Below, piece by piece: positions 32,562-41,880 of a DNA stretch of 64,000 nucleotides. This DNA is from CAZRCZ01 sp964598765 (lineage in GTDB: Bacteria > Sumerlaeota > Sumerlaeia > MVZB01 > JAJFLK01), in the NCBI GenBank assembly GCA_964598765.1, contig CAZRCZ010000003.1, forward strand, positions 62,001-126,000, given 5' to 3'. Each line of letters starts with the position of its first letter. Position 1 is the stretch's first letter. The notes under the pieces were generated by a model that made no database searches, was not told the DNA's origin, and saw only the letters and a list, made by a program, of their open reading frames with translations. Both the position numbers and the translations under genes were made by a program.

Positions 32562-34081
32562 ACGCCGTCCAACCGAGCCACGACGGAGATTGACTTCGGG
32601 CGATAAAGATATTCGGGGCGCGTTGGATTGCCGGTTATCGGCCAGAATTCATCGGGCGCGAGGAGGCGTTCGGATCGGACGTAATTCTCCTCGATTTCAT
32701 TTGCGAACAAATCCTCGAACCAGCCCTTATCATTCAGAACTAGCGCGTCAAAACGTTGTTCTCGAATGGCCTGTTTGATTTCGCGCATAAGAATCTGCGT
32801 CGGGTTCCCCCTTACGTCTTGAAAAACGGGGAGCGCGAACGCGGGGGAAAAGCCGCTCTTGCCCGCCAGACGGGCCAGATAGCCGTGCGATGGAGCAAGA
32901 ACGTCTCCTTCAATCAGCTTGATCGCCTTGACGATTTTGTAACCGGCAAGCCGATGCTCCACCGTCGGGATTTGCATCGAAGGGCGATAGAAAAGAATCG
33001 TGAGTTGACCGAGGCAGGCCAAATGAACCCACGGTTCCCATGATCGGGGTTGAATGACGGAACGCAGATTGCTTAATCCGATTCCGCTCAGAATTGCAAT
33101 CATCGCGACGGCGGGAATCAGCGCGTTGTCATAACCGCCGGAGTGCGACCGCGTGATCCATGACGACGCGACCATGCTGACCGTCACAAGTCCATAAAAC
33201 GAACGAGCGTCGGAACACTTCAAAGGCTTGGCGCGAACAAATGTGATCATTCCCAAAGCCAATGCAATCGGAAGATGAGGCATTATGTCTCGAATCCAAA
33301 AACCCGCAATCCCGGCGCGATCCAAGGGAAGAATCAGCGGAAGGTGAAAGACGTAATAATCGAACCAACCGTGGGAGGAAATGTTCAACGCGAGGACGGT
33401 TCCGCAGGTCAACGCGCCAGCGAGCACGAGGAAGACGATCCCTGATCGTTTCGCCTTCATGAAGGCATGAACACCAAGAGCCAAGAGGGGCAAGAGCATG
33501 GTTTGTTTGGTCAAGAAAGCCAGCGAAGCCAAAACGGCGGCTGGAATTTGGCCCCGAGCGGATGCCGCAAATCGCGCGAAGAATAACGCTCCCAAGATGA
33601 AGGCCATCGCGAGCGAATCCACCCGCGCCAAATCAAACCACGCGCCGCAAAGGTGAAACGACGCCGCGAAAAATCCCGCGCTCCACAATCCCGCCAAACC
33701 ATTTCCCGTTTCACGCCAAACGATAAGAAAAATGAAAAAGAAGGCCACGAGCGAGGCGAGAAACGAAACGAGCCGGAGCGAAAATAATCCGATTCCGCAA
33801 AGCTTGGCGACAAGCGAGGAAAGGTAAAAGTAAAGCGGAGTGTAGAAGAACGGGGTAAATTCGAGCGACGGAGGAACGTAAATCGGTTTGTCCGCGAGGA
33901 TTCTTTCGACGCAATCCACCGAGCCTCCTTCCATCCATTCCAGCGCGAACGGATAGTTCATCCGCGCTATTGCGACCCGCGCGTAGGCGAAAAGGTAAAG
34001 GAGGGCGCAGGCCGGAACCGCCGGCCGGAGCAGACGGGTCATCCAATCCGATTCGGGCGTGTCTTCATTCCCGGTCGTCAT
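32558..34081 (-). CDS. GT-C family membrane glycosyltransferase (second gene of operon)
   Basis: This 507-residue protein starts at an ATG that overlaps the stop of the 34078 gene (ATGA); a longer upstream frame is a shadow. NYPFALEWMEGGSVDCVERI, PSLEFTPFFYTPLYFYLSS and FHLCGAWFDLARVDSLAMA align with the downstream paralogue, indicating tandem duplication. About ten membrane helices are present. The C-terminal soluble part contains DVLAPSHGYLARLAGKSGF, which again matches the neighbour's PYHGYLARRAGKSGN. It is a probable polyprenyl-phosphate-sugar-dependent transferase. Confidence 0.8.
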   Translation of the reverse strand: MTTGNEDTPESDWMTRLLRPAVPACALLYLFAYARVAIARMNYPFALEWMEGGSVDCVERILADKPIYVPPSLEFTPFFYTPLYFYLSSLVAKLCGIGLFSLRLVSFLASLVAFFFIFLIVWRETGNGLAGLWSAGFFAASFHLCGAWFDLARVDSLAMAFILGALFFARFAASARGQIPAAVLASLAFLTKQTMLLPLLALGVHAFMKAKRSGIVFLVLAGALTCGTVLALNISSHGWFDYYVFHLPLILPLDRAGIAGFWIRDIMPHLPIALALGMITFVRAKPLKCSDARSFYGLVTVSMVASSWITRSHSGGYDNALIPAVAMIAILSGIGLSNLRSVIQPRSWEPWVHLACLGQLTILFYRPSMQIPTVEHRLAGYKIVKAIKLIEGDVLAPSHGYLARLAGKSGFSPAFALPVFQDVRGNPTQILMREIKQAIREQRFDALVLNDKGWFEDLFANEIEENYVRSERLLAPDEFWPITGNPTRPEYLYRPKSISVVARLDGV

Positions 34082-35760
34082 CGAGACCGCGCGAAGGCAA
34101 GCCGTCGGAGCTGGGGAAGCGACTCCGGCTCGACCTTGAATTGTTCCCATGATCCCACGTCCTTGCGGACGAAAAGCCGAAGGCTCCATCCGGGGGTTGG
34201 AATTTCGTCGTAGATCGCGCGAAAAGATGGCGGAGTGTCCCGCAACCACAATCGCGCCGACATGATAAATTCGGGACGAAGCGTCATAAAGACGCTCAGC
34301 GGATGTTTTCGGCATGGCTCGTCCAAGGCCTCCTGCGCTTCCGGTTGCAGTGTTTTCAAAACTTCCGGCGAGACCAGACCAAAGCTGTCCAGCACTTTGC
34401 CCTTGAAGCAATAGCCAAAAATTCCGATCTCCAAGCATCCGACCCGCTGGTTCTCCACAATCCACGAATTCATCGTTCGCGCAATGCGAATGTAATCCGG
34501 CTCGCGGTCTCCCGGCTGAACGCCCATGAATCGAAATTTTAATCCCTCGCGCGGCGTTTCTCCGCGAAACAGCACAGTGATGGCTTGACCGGAAGCCGTC
34601 AGCGAGGAAAGCAACAAAAACAGTAGTGTGAAGGCATGAGACAAATGACGCGGGAAGCGCTTGACGAGATGAACCTTCGCGCCGATCCAATCGGACCCCA
34701 TTTCCCATGCGCTCCACCAACCGATCCCGGCAAGAAAAAGACCGCACCAAAAATAAGGGGCGTAATACCACCGGAAAATTTGGGGATTGGGAATGGCGTA
34801 AAAGAAATAATAGCCCGCCATGAAAAAACCCAGCGCAATCGCGCCGAATTTGACCTGACGCCGCGCAAGGTGAAAAACTCCAAGGCTCATCATGGCGATT
34901 TCCGCCAACGCCAGCAGGGAAGAATTGATTTTGTCCCCCAACGTTCCCCACGAAGCTTGAAATCCGTTCAGAGGTTGAAAGGGCGTCAGATTTCCTAGGT
35001 TAATGAAAAATTGAATGTGGCTGTCCCCCGCCAATTCCCGATACCATGGCGCGACCGCCTTGACGCGAAGACTTTGCGGAATGAACGATCCGTAAGCGTG
35101 AAAAAGAATTCCCGCAATCACCGCGGCCACAACCAAGGCGGAAGCGTAGCCGATTCCCAAAACGCGCCAACGCCTCGTCGCAATCAACGCGACCGCGACG
35201 GCGCACCATGCAATCGCCCCCTCCGGACGAATCCAACCCAACGCCCCCAGCATCAATCCTCCGGCGACGGGCCAGTCACGATAAAAACTTTCGAAGACCG
35301 CCAGAACAATGAATAGGAATAAACTCATTTCCATTCCTCCGGCGCTGTAAAACATTCGCGTCGGTTCGATGGCGAGAATCAAAAGGAGCGCGTGTCGAAA
35401 GAAGAGGTCCACCTTGGCGCGCCGGAGCCACGCCAAACTGAAGAGCATGATCCCTATGTCGGCCAGAAAGTTGATTCCTTGGGCCAAATTCGGAATTTCA
35501 AATCGGGTGATCCATCCCAACAATGCCAGTAGGAAGGTGAAAACAGGAGAGGTGGTTCCCAACACCCATTCGCCGGGATTGAAAACCATGCCTTCCCCCC
35601 TGATCCAATTCAAGGCGCAACGGAAATGAATGTAGGCGTCGTCCACGAAGATTTGGCGTTGCATCAACCGCGTGGAAATCAAAACGAGAATCTGAGCACA
35701 AATCAGCGTCGCTTCGAGAGCGGTTGAAAGCGTGATTTTTCGCGGCGGCTTGAGGTTCAT
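34078..35760 (-). CDS. GT-C family membrane glycosyltransferase, AftB-like (first gene of operon)
   Basis: This is a 560-residue protein with about ten membrane helices. The motif QIFVDDAYIHFRCALNWIRG, then GMVFNPGEWVLGTTSPVFT, is the signature of an AftB/arabinofuranosyl-transferase-like GT-C group (D-D-A-y-i-x-x-R, G-x-x-x-N-P-G-E). The first acidic pair is the likely catalytic site. EPTRMFYSAGGMEMSLFLF and GALGWIRPEGAI follow. A periplasmic C-terminal domain of about 170 residues includes CLEIGIFGYCFKGKVLDSFG. Start taken at MNLKPPRK (35760); a start at 35790 is possible. It leads the three-gene operon. Confidence 0.82.
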   Translation of the reverse strand: MNLKPPRKITLSTALEATLICAQILVLISTRLMQRQIFVDDAYIHFRCALNWIRGEGMVFNPGEWVLGTTSPVFTFLLALLGWITRFEIPNLAQGINFLADIGIMLFSLAWLRRAKVDLFFRHALLLILAIEPTRMFYSAGGMEMSLFLFIVLAVFESFYRDWPVAGGLMLGALGWIRPEGAIAWCAVAVALIATRRWRVLGIGYASALVVAAVIAGILFHAYGSFIPQSLRVKAVAPWYRELAGDSHIQFFINLGNLTPFQPLNGFQASWGTLGDKINSSLLALAEIAMMSLGVFHLARRQVKFGAIALGFFMAGYYFFYAIPNPQIFRWYYAPYFWCGLFLAGIGWWSAWEMGSDWIGAKVHLVKRFPRHLSHAFTLLFLLLSSLTASGQAITVLFRGETPREGLKFRFMGVQPGDREPDYIRIARTMNSWIVENQRVGCLEIGIFGYCFKGKVLDSFGLVSPEVLKTLQPEAQEALDEPCRKHPLSVFMTLRPEFIMSARLWLRDTPPSFRAIYDEIPTPGWSLRLFVRKDVGSWEQFKVEPESLPQLRRLAFARSR

Positions 35761-35808
35761 GACCGAACAAACCATTTGAAAGAGATGCAAATCCGCGCCG
35801 GTTGACGC

Positions 35809-38800
35809 TTATTCCTTGGTGATCGTTTCATCCAGATTCAGCAAAACGCGCGAGACGGCGGTCCAAGCCGCCAACTCTTTGAGGTCAAGTTCCTTGGGAG
35901 GATTGGAGGGATCTTGAAGCGCGAGCTTGGCCGCCTCGCCGGTGTTGCCGCCAAAACGCTTGGTTTCCTCATCATGAAACGCGAGAAGTTTCTGAAGTTC
36001 TGTCGCCTCGGGTTGGCGCGCGAGACAAAGCTGAAAGGCAAATTTGACTCTTTCGGAATTGGTCTTGAAGCTTTGCGTCAGAACGCGCTTGGCCAGCGCT
36101 TGAGACGCTTCGACGTAGGCCGAGTCATTGAGCATCGTCAACGCTTGAAGCGGCGTGTTCGAGCGAACGCGCCGAGTGCAGACCATGTCCGCGCTTGGCG
36201 CGTCAAAAACCATGAACGAGGGATAAGGTGCCGACCGTTTCCAAAAAGTGTAGAGTCCCCTGCGATAGCGATCCGTTCCGTTGCTCGCGGGCCATTTGGG
36301 AGAACCGTAGGCCAATTCCGTCACCCCTTCGGGTTGAGGCGGATAAACGCTTGGTCCGCCGATTTTGGGATTGAGCAATCCAGAAGCGGAGAGCGCAATG
36401 TCGCGGACCATTTCGGCCTCGACGCGAAATCGGGAGCCGCGCGCGAGCAAAATATTTTGCGGATCGCGGGCGAGAAGTTCCGGCGTCGCCTTGGACGATT
36501 GACGATACGTCGCCGAAGTGACGAGAAGCCGAAGGAGCGTTTTCACGCTCCACGGTCGTCCGCCCGCCGGATACATGAACTCCGTGGCAAGCCAATCGAG
36601 CAATTCGGGATGCGACGGAAGATCGCCGCGCGTTCCGAAATCCTCCGACGTGGCGACGATGCCTCGGCCAAAAATCGCCTGCCAAAAACGATTGACCGCC
36701 ACGCGGGCGACCAGTGGATTTTTGTCGTCCACCAGCCATTGCGCGAAGGTCATCCGGTTGAGCGGACGCCCCTCGGGCAAAGGCGGCAGAACCGCCGGAA
36801 CGCCCGGCGTCACCGCGTCTCCCGTTCTCAAGAATTCCCCGCGAACGTGAATTCTTGTTTCGCGTGGATCGGCGCGCTCGGCCATCGCAAGCGTCGTCGC
36901 AAATCGCGGAAGCGATTTGCGCGCCTGTTCGATCTTTTTGTTCTGCTCCTTTAGTTCCGGCGTGACGGAGAGAAAGTATTGTTTCAATTTGGCTTTTTGG
37001 TCTTCCGAGCGTTGATCTGAAGACATCAAAATCATTTCCTCGATCTCGGCGGGAACTCCCGACGATTGGATCGGAGCGGGATCGGTTGTCGCCGAAATCC
37101 GGAATCGCCCGATGGTGTCTTGATGAATGAAATATTGAACGAGGCTGAGATTGAGGCGCGTTCCCTTTTCTTGCGCGATTTTGTCTTTGAGTTCATAAAC
37201 GACGGCGTGCGGTTTGCCTTGGCCTCCGTCAATCGCCCAACCGGTTTCCTTGTTGTCGTCAATGGTCAATGCCGGTTCGCGTCCGGGTTGCGCGAAATCG
37301 GCGGTCGCGCTTTTGATCGCGAGCGTGGCCGAAGTCTTCGCGTCCTCCATCGGTCCCGCCGTCCCCTTGAATTCGGATAGCATGAAATTCCCCATGCCGA
37401 CGACCGTCCCGCGTCCCGGTCCGCTGATGGGTAAACTCGGATCGGGCAAAACCTCGAGCCGCAATCCGGTGATCCCTTTCAGATCGGTGTGGAATTCCAC
37501 GTCGTAGATGTCCTTGTTCGGTTTATCGCCGCTCGCAAGAATCGAGAGGTCTTCCAATTTGGTAAGTGTCGCTCGGTTTTCCGAAACAAAACTCGCCGGA
37601 TCAAGAACGGTCCAGTGACGCGATTTTGCGGCCACGCCTTTCTCCCATTCGGCCATTTGTTCCGAGAGACGTTTCTTCCGTTGTTCCTCCTGCGCCAGAT
37701 TTGGATACGGAATCGTCCGCGACATTTTCAGCGCGGAAAGGCGGAAATGTCCCAGCGTGTGGCGTCCTCCCAACCGTTGCTCCAACGTGAACGTCAGCGA
37801 TGCCCCGCCGGGGAATTGAAGACGATCCTTTGTTCGGAATTCCGCGTGACGGTTTTGGTTGAGCGGACCGTTGGGATTTCCTATCGCCCATCCGGTCTTG
37901 AGATCGCCGTCAATCGCCGCCGAAACCGCGTAACCTTCCTGCGAGTGATCTGCCTCCGCGTTCTGAAGCGTGACCGCCTTGGTCTTGAGCGGATTTCCCT
38001 TGGGGCCGGCGATGACCTTGAATTCCGATAGCACAAAATTACCGTCATCCGCGCGCCCCGGTCCGGTTTTAGGCAGACGCGAATCGGTGAGGACTTCAAT
38101 CCGAAATCCGGCGATGTCCTCCAAATCGGTATTCACCGAAATCTGATACGTGTCCTGATCCGGACTGTGGCCGAACGCCAAGAGCGAGTTGTCGGCCAGT
38201 TTGGTCAACAACGCGCCGTTCTTCGACTCGTAATGCGACGGCGTCAAGACCTCCCATGAACTTGTTTCATCATACGTCGGGAATTGCGATTCCAATTCCG
38301 ATTGCAATTTGGCGATTTTGGCCAGCGCCTTGAGCCGATTTTGAGAATCTTGAGGCGAAGGAACCGGAATTTCGGGCTCGTCAGCATTATTGAGGAACGC
38401 GAAAATTCCGTAATACTCCTTCTGCGAAATCGGATCGAATTTGTGATTGTGGCATTGGGCGCATTGAACCGTCAGGCCGAGGAAAACGGTTCCGGTCGTT
38501 TTGACCCGATCCACGATGGATTCATAGCGGAATTCCTCGTAATCCACGCCTCCTTCCTCGTTGACCATCGTGTTGCGGTTGAATCCGGTGGCGACGATTT
38601 GGTCGCGTTTCGGCTTGGGAAAAAGGTCGCCCGCGATTTGCTCGATGGCGAATTCATCGAAAGGAAGATCGCGGTTGAAGGCGTTGATGACCCAATCGCG
38701 GTAGGGCCAGATCGAACGGTCGCGGTCCTTTTCATAGCCGTTGGTGTCGGCGTAGCGAGCGGCGTCCAGCCAGTGGCGCGCCCATCGCTCGCCGAAGTGC

Positions 38801-39513
38801 GACGACGCCATGAGCCGGTCCACCAGTTTTTCGTAGGCGTCCGGATCGGCATCCGCAACGAAACGATCCACCTCTTCCGGCGTCGGCGGCAGGCCGATCA
38901 GATCGAGGCTCAATCGCCGGATGAGCGTGACACGGTCGGCTTCCGGCGATGGTTGCAATCCTTCCTTTTCCAATCGCGCAAGAATGAAATTGTCCAGCGG
39001 ATTGCGCGGCCATTGCTTGTTTTTGATTTCCGGCGGCGCGCGTCGAATCGGAGGCTTGAAGGCCCAATGATCGGCGGGATTCGCTTGCGCGGCGGACTCT
39101 TCCGGCCAAATCGCCCCTTGGTCAATCCACGCGCGGAGAAGGGCGATTTGCTCGGGCTTGAGCGGGTCCCCCTTCGGCGGCATCGGCGTCGCGTCCTTCA
39201 GCCGCGCGACGTTTTGAATGAGCAAACTTTTCGCGCTTTGTCCGGGAAGAATCGCCGGACCGCTGTCGCCTCCCTTCATGGCCGAAGCTTTCAAATCCAG
39301 CCTCAATCCTCCTTTTTGCTTTTCCGGTCCGTGACAAGAATAACAGTTGGCCTGAAGGATCGGTTTGACGTCGCGGTTGTAGTCGGTCTGAACCTGAGCG
39401 GCGGGCGGAAGCTGATTCTCCGCCGCTGGATCCGCTCTTAAGGCGGGCGGAAATTGAAGGCACGCGAACGCGAGTATGGAAACACGAATTGAGTGGGAAT
39501 ATATTCTTCGCAT
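35809..39513 (-). CDS. Secreted DUF1549/DUF1553 protein with N-terminal cytochrome c (PSCyt1) domain
   Basis: This 1,234-residue exported protein has a signal peptide (RVSILAFACLQFPPALRA). The haem motif ANCYSCHGPEK lies at C57-C60-H61, with the planctomycete-type cytochrome features KGGLRLDLKASAMKGG and ATPMPPKGDPL. DUF1549 follows (NPLDNFILARLEKEGLQPS, HFGERWARHWLDAARYADTN, DQIVATGFNRNTMVNEEGG, CAQCHNHKFDPISQKEYY). Two similar inserted beta-rich modules (VLTPSHYESKNGALLTKLAD and VLDPASFVSENRATLTKLED) precede DUF1553 (NRFWQAIFGRGIVATSEDFG, LQALTMLNDSAYVEASQALA). Such proteins are presumed to couple haem redox chemistry to carbohydrate processing in PVC bacteria; activity is unproven. The usual DUF1501 partner gene is absent. 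Start chosen at MRRIYSHS. Confidence 0.9.
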   Translation of the reverse strand: MRRIYSHSIRVSILAFACLQFPPALRADPAAENQLPPAAQVQTDYNRDVKPILQANCYSCHGPEKQKGGLRLDLKASAMKGGDSGPAILPGQSAKSLLIQNVARLKDATPMPPKGDPLKPEQIALLRAWIDQGAIWPEESAAQANPADHWAFKPPIRRAPPEIKNKQWPRNPLDNFILARLEKEGLQPSPEADRVTLIRRLSLDLIGLPPTPEEVDRFVADADPDAYEKLVDRLMASSHFGERWARHWLDAARYADTNGYEKDRDRSIWPYRDWVINAFNRDLPFDEFAIEQIAGDLFPKPKRDQIVATGFNRNTMVNEEGGVDYEEFRYESIVDRVKTTGTVFLGLTVQCAQCHNHKFDPISQKEYYGIFAFLNNADEPEIPVPSPQDSQNRLKALAKIAKLQSELESQFPTYDETSSWEVLTPSHYESKNGALLTKLADNSLLAFGHSPDQDTYQISVNTDLEDIAGFRIEVLTDSRLPKTGPGRADDGNFVLSEFKVIAGPKGNPLKTKAVTLQNAEADHSQEGYAVSAAIDGDLKTGWAIGNPNGPLNQNRHAEFRTKDRLQFPGGASLTFTLEQRLGGRHTLGHFRLSALKMSRTIPYPNLAQEEQRKKRLSEQMAEWEKGVAAKSRHWTVLDPASFVSENRATLTKLEDLSILASGDKPNKDIYDVEFHTDLKGITGLRLEVLPDPSLPISGPGRGTVVGMGNFMLSEFKGTAGPMEDAKTSATLAIKSATADFAQPGREPALTIDDNKETGWAIDGGQGKPHAVVYELKDKIAQEKGTRLNLSLVQYFIHQDTIGRFRISATTDPAPIQSSGVPAEIEEMILMSSDQRSEDQKAKLKQYFLSVTPELKEQNKKIEQARKSLPRFATTLAMAERADPRETRIHVRGEFLRTGDAVTPGVPAVLPPLPEGRPLNRMTFAQWLVDDKNPLVARVAVNRFWQAIFGRGIVATSEDFGTRGDLPSHPELLDWLATEFMYPAGGRPWSVKTLLRLLVTSATYRQSSKATPELLARDPQNILLARGSRFRVEAEMVRDIALSASGLLNPKIGGPSVYPPQPEGVTELAYGSPKWPASNGTDRYRRGLYTFWKRSAPYPSFMVFDAPSADMVCTRRVRSNTPLQALTMLNDSAYVEASQALAKRVLTQSFKTNSERVKFAFQLCLARQPEATELQKLLAFHDEETKRFGGNTGEAAKLALQDPSNPPKELDLKELAAWTAVSRVLLNLDETITKE

Positions 39514-39587
39514 ACGCCGAGCCCGGAGTTCGCCGCCATTTTGTCTCATCTGAGCGTCCAATCGCCACCCTTTTTGATTGGAGATCA

Positions 39588-39617
39588 GCCACGGATTTCA
39601 CGGATTACGTGGATTCA
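39588..39617. repeat. Short tandem repeat of CACGGATT type
   Basis: CCACGGATTTCACGGATT is followed by ACGTGGATTC, giving three imperfect copies of an 8-11 bp unit. Such CACGGATT patches are frequent dispersed elements in PVC-type genomes. Confidence 0.5.
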
Positions 39618-39673
39618 ACATCCTTGAACGAATCGGGGAGTGACGGAGAAACTGGAATTTGATCCTGTGCGAT

Positions 39674-39739
39674 CTCTGCGCCTCTGCGTGAAATTCTTCG
39701 GAATGAAACGCAAAGACGCCAAGGCGCAATGACGCAAGG
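39674..39739. repeat. Imperfect inverted repeat of the 'ctctgcg/cgcaaagacgc' type
   Basis: The left arm CTCTGCGCCTCTGCGTGAAA and the right arm GAAACGCAAAGACGCC, then AAGGCGCA, are imperfect reverse complements around a central TTCTTCGGAAT. It resembles the other 'cacagag' elements in the window. Confidence 0.45.
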
Positions 39740-39827
39740 AGAACCCATCGCGAGTCAATCGAACTCCAATCGATTATCCTTCTTTCTCTTTTTTAGCTTG
39801 GCCTGTTATCTTCGTGAAGCCAACGCC

Positions 39828-40634
39828 ATGACCGCCGCGAATTCCGCTCCTCCCTATTTTGAACTTTCGGACGCAACCTTTGGTTACGTCCCCGGAGAGT
39901 TGGTCGTTCATAAAGTCAGCCTGAAAATCAACGCGGGGCAAATGGCCGGGTTGATTGGTCCCAACGGCGCGGGGAAATCCACGTTGATTCAACTTATGGC
40001 CGGATTGCTCGATCCCGATTCGGGCGAGGGGCGAATTCAAGGTGACACGGCGCGCGGACTGGACCCGCGATTGCGCGCGCGAAAAGTGGCATTCGTCCCG
40101 CAGTCCGCCAAAGTTTTTTTCCCCTATACCGTCGAGGAAATCGTTTGGATGGGACGTCATCCCCACGTTCAGCCGCTCGGCGGATTTTCGGAAAAGGACG
40201 GTGAGCGCGTCGCATGGGCGATGGAGGCAACGGGCATCGCTCCGCTGAGAACACGGATGTTCAATCAGCTGTCGGGCGGCGAAGCGCAACGGGTCATTCT
40301 CGCGCGCGCGCTCGCGCAGGACGCCCCGGCCCTCGCGCTCGACGAGCCGACCTCCTCGCTCGATCTTTATTATCAGGCGCTTCTCTACGGTCTCTTGGAG
40401 AAGCAAAACCGCGAACACGGCTTGACGGTCGTCGTCGTCACGCACGACGTGAATCTCGCCGCCGAGTATTGCCCTCGATTGATCGGCCTGCGCGAGGGGC
40501 GAATCATCTTGGACGGTCCGCCGGAGGAGATCGTCACGACCGAAAACATTCACCGGCTCTATGGCGTTGAGGCGGAGATTTTGACTTCCGGCGGCGGAAG
40601 AATGGCGAGAGTGCGGGCGAAGGATGAAGGATGA
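39828..40634 (+). CDS. ABC transporter ATP-binding protein (FecE/BtuD type)
   Basis: This is a 268-residue ATPase energising an iron-siderophore/haem/cobalamin-class importer. Walker A is GPNGAGKST (44-52), the signature is QLSGGEAQRVILARALAQD, Walker B is PALALDEPTSSLD and the H-loop is VVVVTHDVNLAAEYC. Start taken at MTAANSAPP because the in-frame upstream 33 codons cross repeat DNA; length then equals the family norm. Its stop overlaps the permease start (ATGA), so the two are coupled. No substrate-binding protein or TonB receptor is adjacent. Confidence 0.93.
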   Translation: MTAANSAPPYFELSDATFGYVPGELVVHKVSLKINAGQMAGLIGPNGAGKSTLIQLMAGLLDPDSGEGRIQGDTARGLDPRLRARKVAFVPQSAKVFFPYTVEEIVWMGRHPHVQPLGGFSEKDGERVAWAMEATGIAPLRTRMFNQLSGGEAQRVILARALAQDAPALALDEPTSSLDLYYQALLYGLLEKQNREHGLTVVVVTHDVNLAAEYCPRLIGLREGRIILDGPPEEIVTTENIHRLYGVEAEILTSGGGRMARVRAKDEG

Positions 40635-41704
40635 AAAAGCTTATCAGCCCATCCTCTAATTGGCGGGATCGCTCACTGGCATTGGTCATCGGATTCTCGA
40701 TGCTGTTGGCTGGAATTTTGGTTGCCCTCAAGATCGGAAGCGGGGCGATTGAGATTTCGTGGGGCGAACTCATGCGATGGTCAGTCGGAAAATCCATTGA
40801 TCCCGATCATTCCGCCGTGCTGGGTTCCGTTCGGTTGCCGCGCGTGCTCATGGCCGCGATGGTCGGAGGAATTCTAGCCTGCGCCGGAACGATCTACCAG
40901 GCGTTGCTTCGCAATCCTCTCGCCGATCCCTACACGCTCGGAGTTTCGGGGGGAGCGACGTTCGGCGCGGTTCTGGCCATTGCGATCACCGCCGGACTGG
41001 GACGCAACGCCTATCTTCAATCCGTTCCGACCGTTTCGTTCGCCGCGCTCGCGGGCGCGATGCTCGCGGTGATGTTCATAGACCGTCTCGCCCGATCATG
41101 GGGTATGTTCTCGACCAGCGCGTTGATTCTTGCCGGCGTCACGCTCAACATGGTTTTCTCCTCTCTCATCCTGCTCGTCGAATACTTTTCGGATTACACG
41201 CAAGTCTATAAAATGATCCGCTGGATGATGGGAGGATTGGACGTGATTGGCTATCGCGATTTCATTCTGCTCGCGCCGCTGGCTTTTGCGGGATGGAGCG
41301 CGACGCTGTTCCACGCCCGCGATCTCGATTTGCTGGCGGTTGATCCGGCGACGGCGGCTTCGCTCGGCGTGCGGGTCGCGCGGGTCCGGTGGATTTTGCT
41401 CTTGGCGGCGTCGCTCATGACTGGCGCGGTCGTAGCGATGGCGGGACCGATCGGATTCGTGGGATTGATCGTTCCCCATTCGGTCCGAATGGCGGCGGGG
41501 GCTTCGCATCGGCGCGTCGTGCCACTTTCTATTTTGGTCGGCGCGCTCTTTTTGCTCGCGTGCGACACGCTGGCGCAAAACATTTTGAAGCAAGGGGACT
41601 TGGCGCTCGAACTCCCCGTCGGCGTCATCACGTCGCTTTTCGGCGGGCCGTTTTTCGTTTATCTTCTTCTGAAACGCCGCGATCGGGCGACAACGTGGAG
41701 TTGA
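40631..41704 (+). CDS. FecCD-family ABC transporter permease
   Basis: This is a 357-residue integral membrane subunit with about ten helices. Family motifs are SVRLPRVLMAAMVGGILACA, GTIYQALLRNPLADPYTLGV, SGGATFGAVLAI, ALILAGVTLNMVFSSLILLV, MIRWMMGGLDVIGY, and the end GPIGFVGLIVPHSVRMAAGA, then ELPVGVITSLFGGPFFVYLL. It imports metal chelates or corrinoids with the preceding ATPase. The specificity cannot be told without a binding protein; I see no cobalamin-riboswitch signature upstream. Confidence 0.94.
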   Translation: MKKLISPSSNWRDRSLALVIGFSMLLAGILVALKIGSGAIEISWGELMRWSVGKSIDPDHSAVLGSVRLPRVLMAAMVGGILACAGTIYQALLRNPLADPYTLGVSGGATFGAVLAIAITAGLGRNAYLQSVPTVSFAALAGAMLAVMFIDRLARSWGMFSTSALILAGVTLNMVFSSLILLVEYFSDYTQVYKMIRWMMGGLDVIGYRDFILLAPLAFAGWSATLFHARDLDLLAVDPATAASLGVRVARVRWILLLAASLMTGAVVAMAGPIGFVGLIVPHSVRMAAGASHRRVVPLSILVGALFLLACDTLAQNILKQGDLALELPVGVITSLFGGPFFVYLLLKRRDRATTWS

Positions 41705-41722
41705 GAGTTTTCGCCACATTTC

Positions 41723-41794
41723 CACCACCGAGGCACCAAGACACCAAGATCATGCATGAGCGGGAATTCTCGGTGTCTTGGTGCCTCGGTGGTG
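41723..41794. repeat. 23-bp perfect inverted repeat
   Basis: Arm 41723-41745 (starts CACCACCGAGGCACC) is the exact reverse complement of 41772-41794, with 26 bp between. It begins 19 bp after the permease stop. It could serve as a terminator-like hairpin. Its motif resembles the 15218-15280 element, suggesting a family of small palindromic repeats. Confidence 0.8.
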
Positions 41795-41880
41795 AAAGTG
41801 GCTTGAAAAACCAATCAGTCACGCCGAGTTCACTCCGTTCTTGCGGATTTGGAGCGCGTGGGTTAAACCGATGCGGAAAT

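Larger units (their letters stand above)
39514..39827. other. 314-bp divergent intergenic region with simple repeats
   Basis: It separates the DUF1549/1553 gene from the ABC transporter operon and should hold both promoters. It contains two repeat patches (39588-39617 and 39674-39739) but no gene I can support. Confidence 0.5.

Noticed and set aside
32558..34952. Longer 797-codon version of the second GT-C gene starting at 34951
   Set aside because: The extra N-terminal part lies antisense-free but out of frame within the AftB-like gene and lacks membrane-protein features; the ATG at 34081 with a 4-bp overlap is the natural start.
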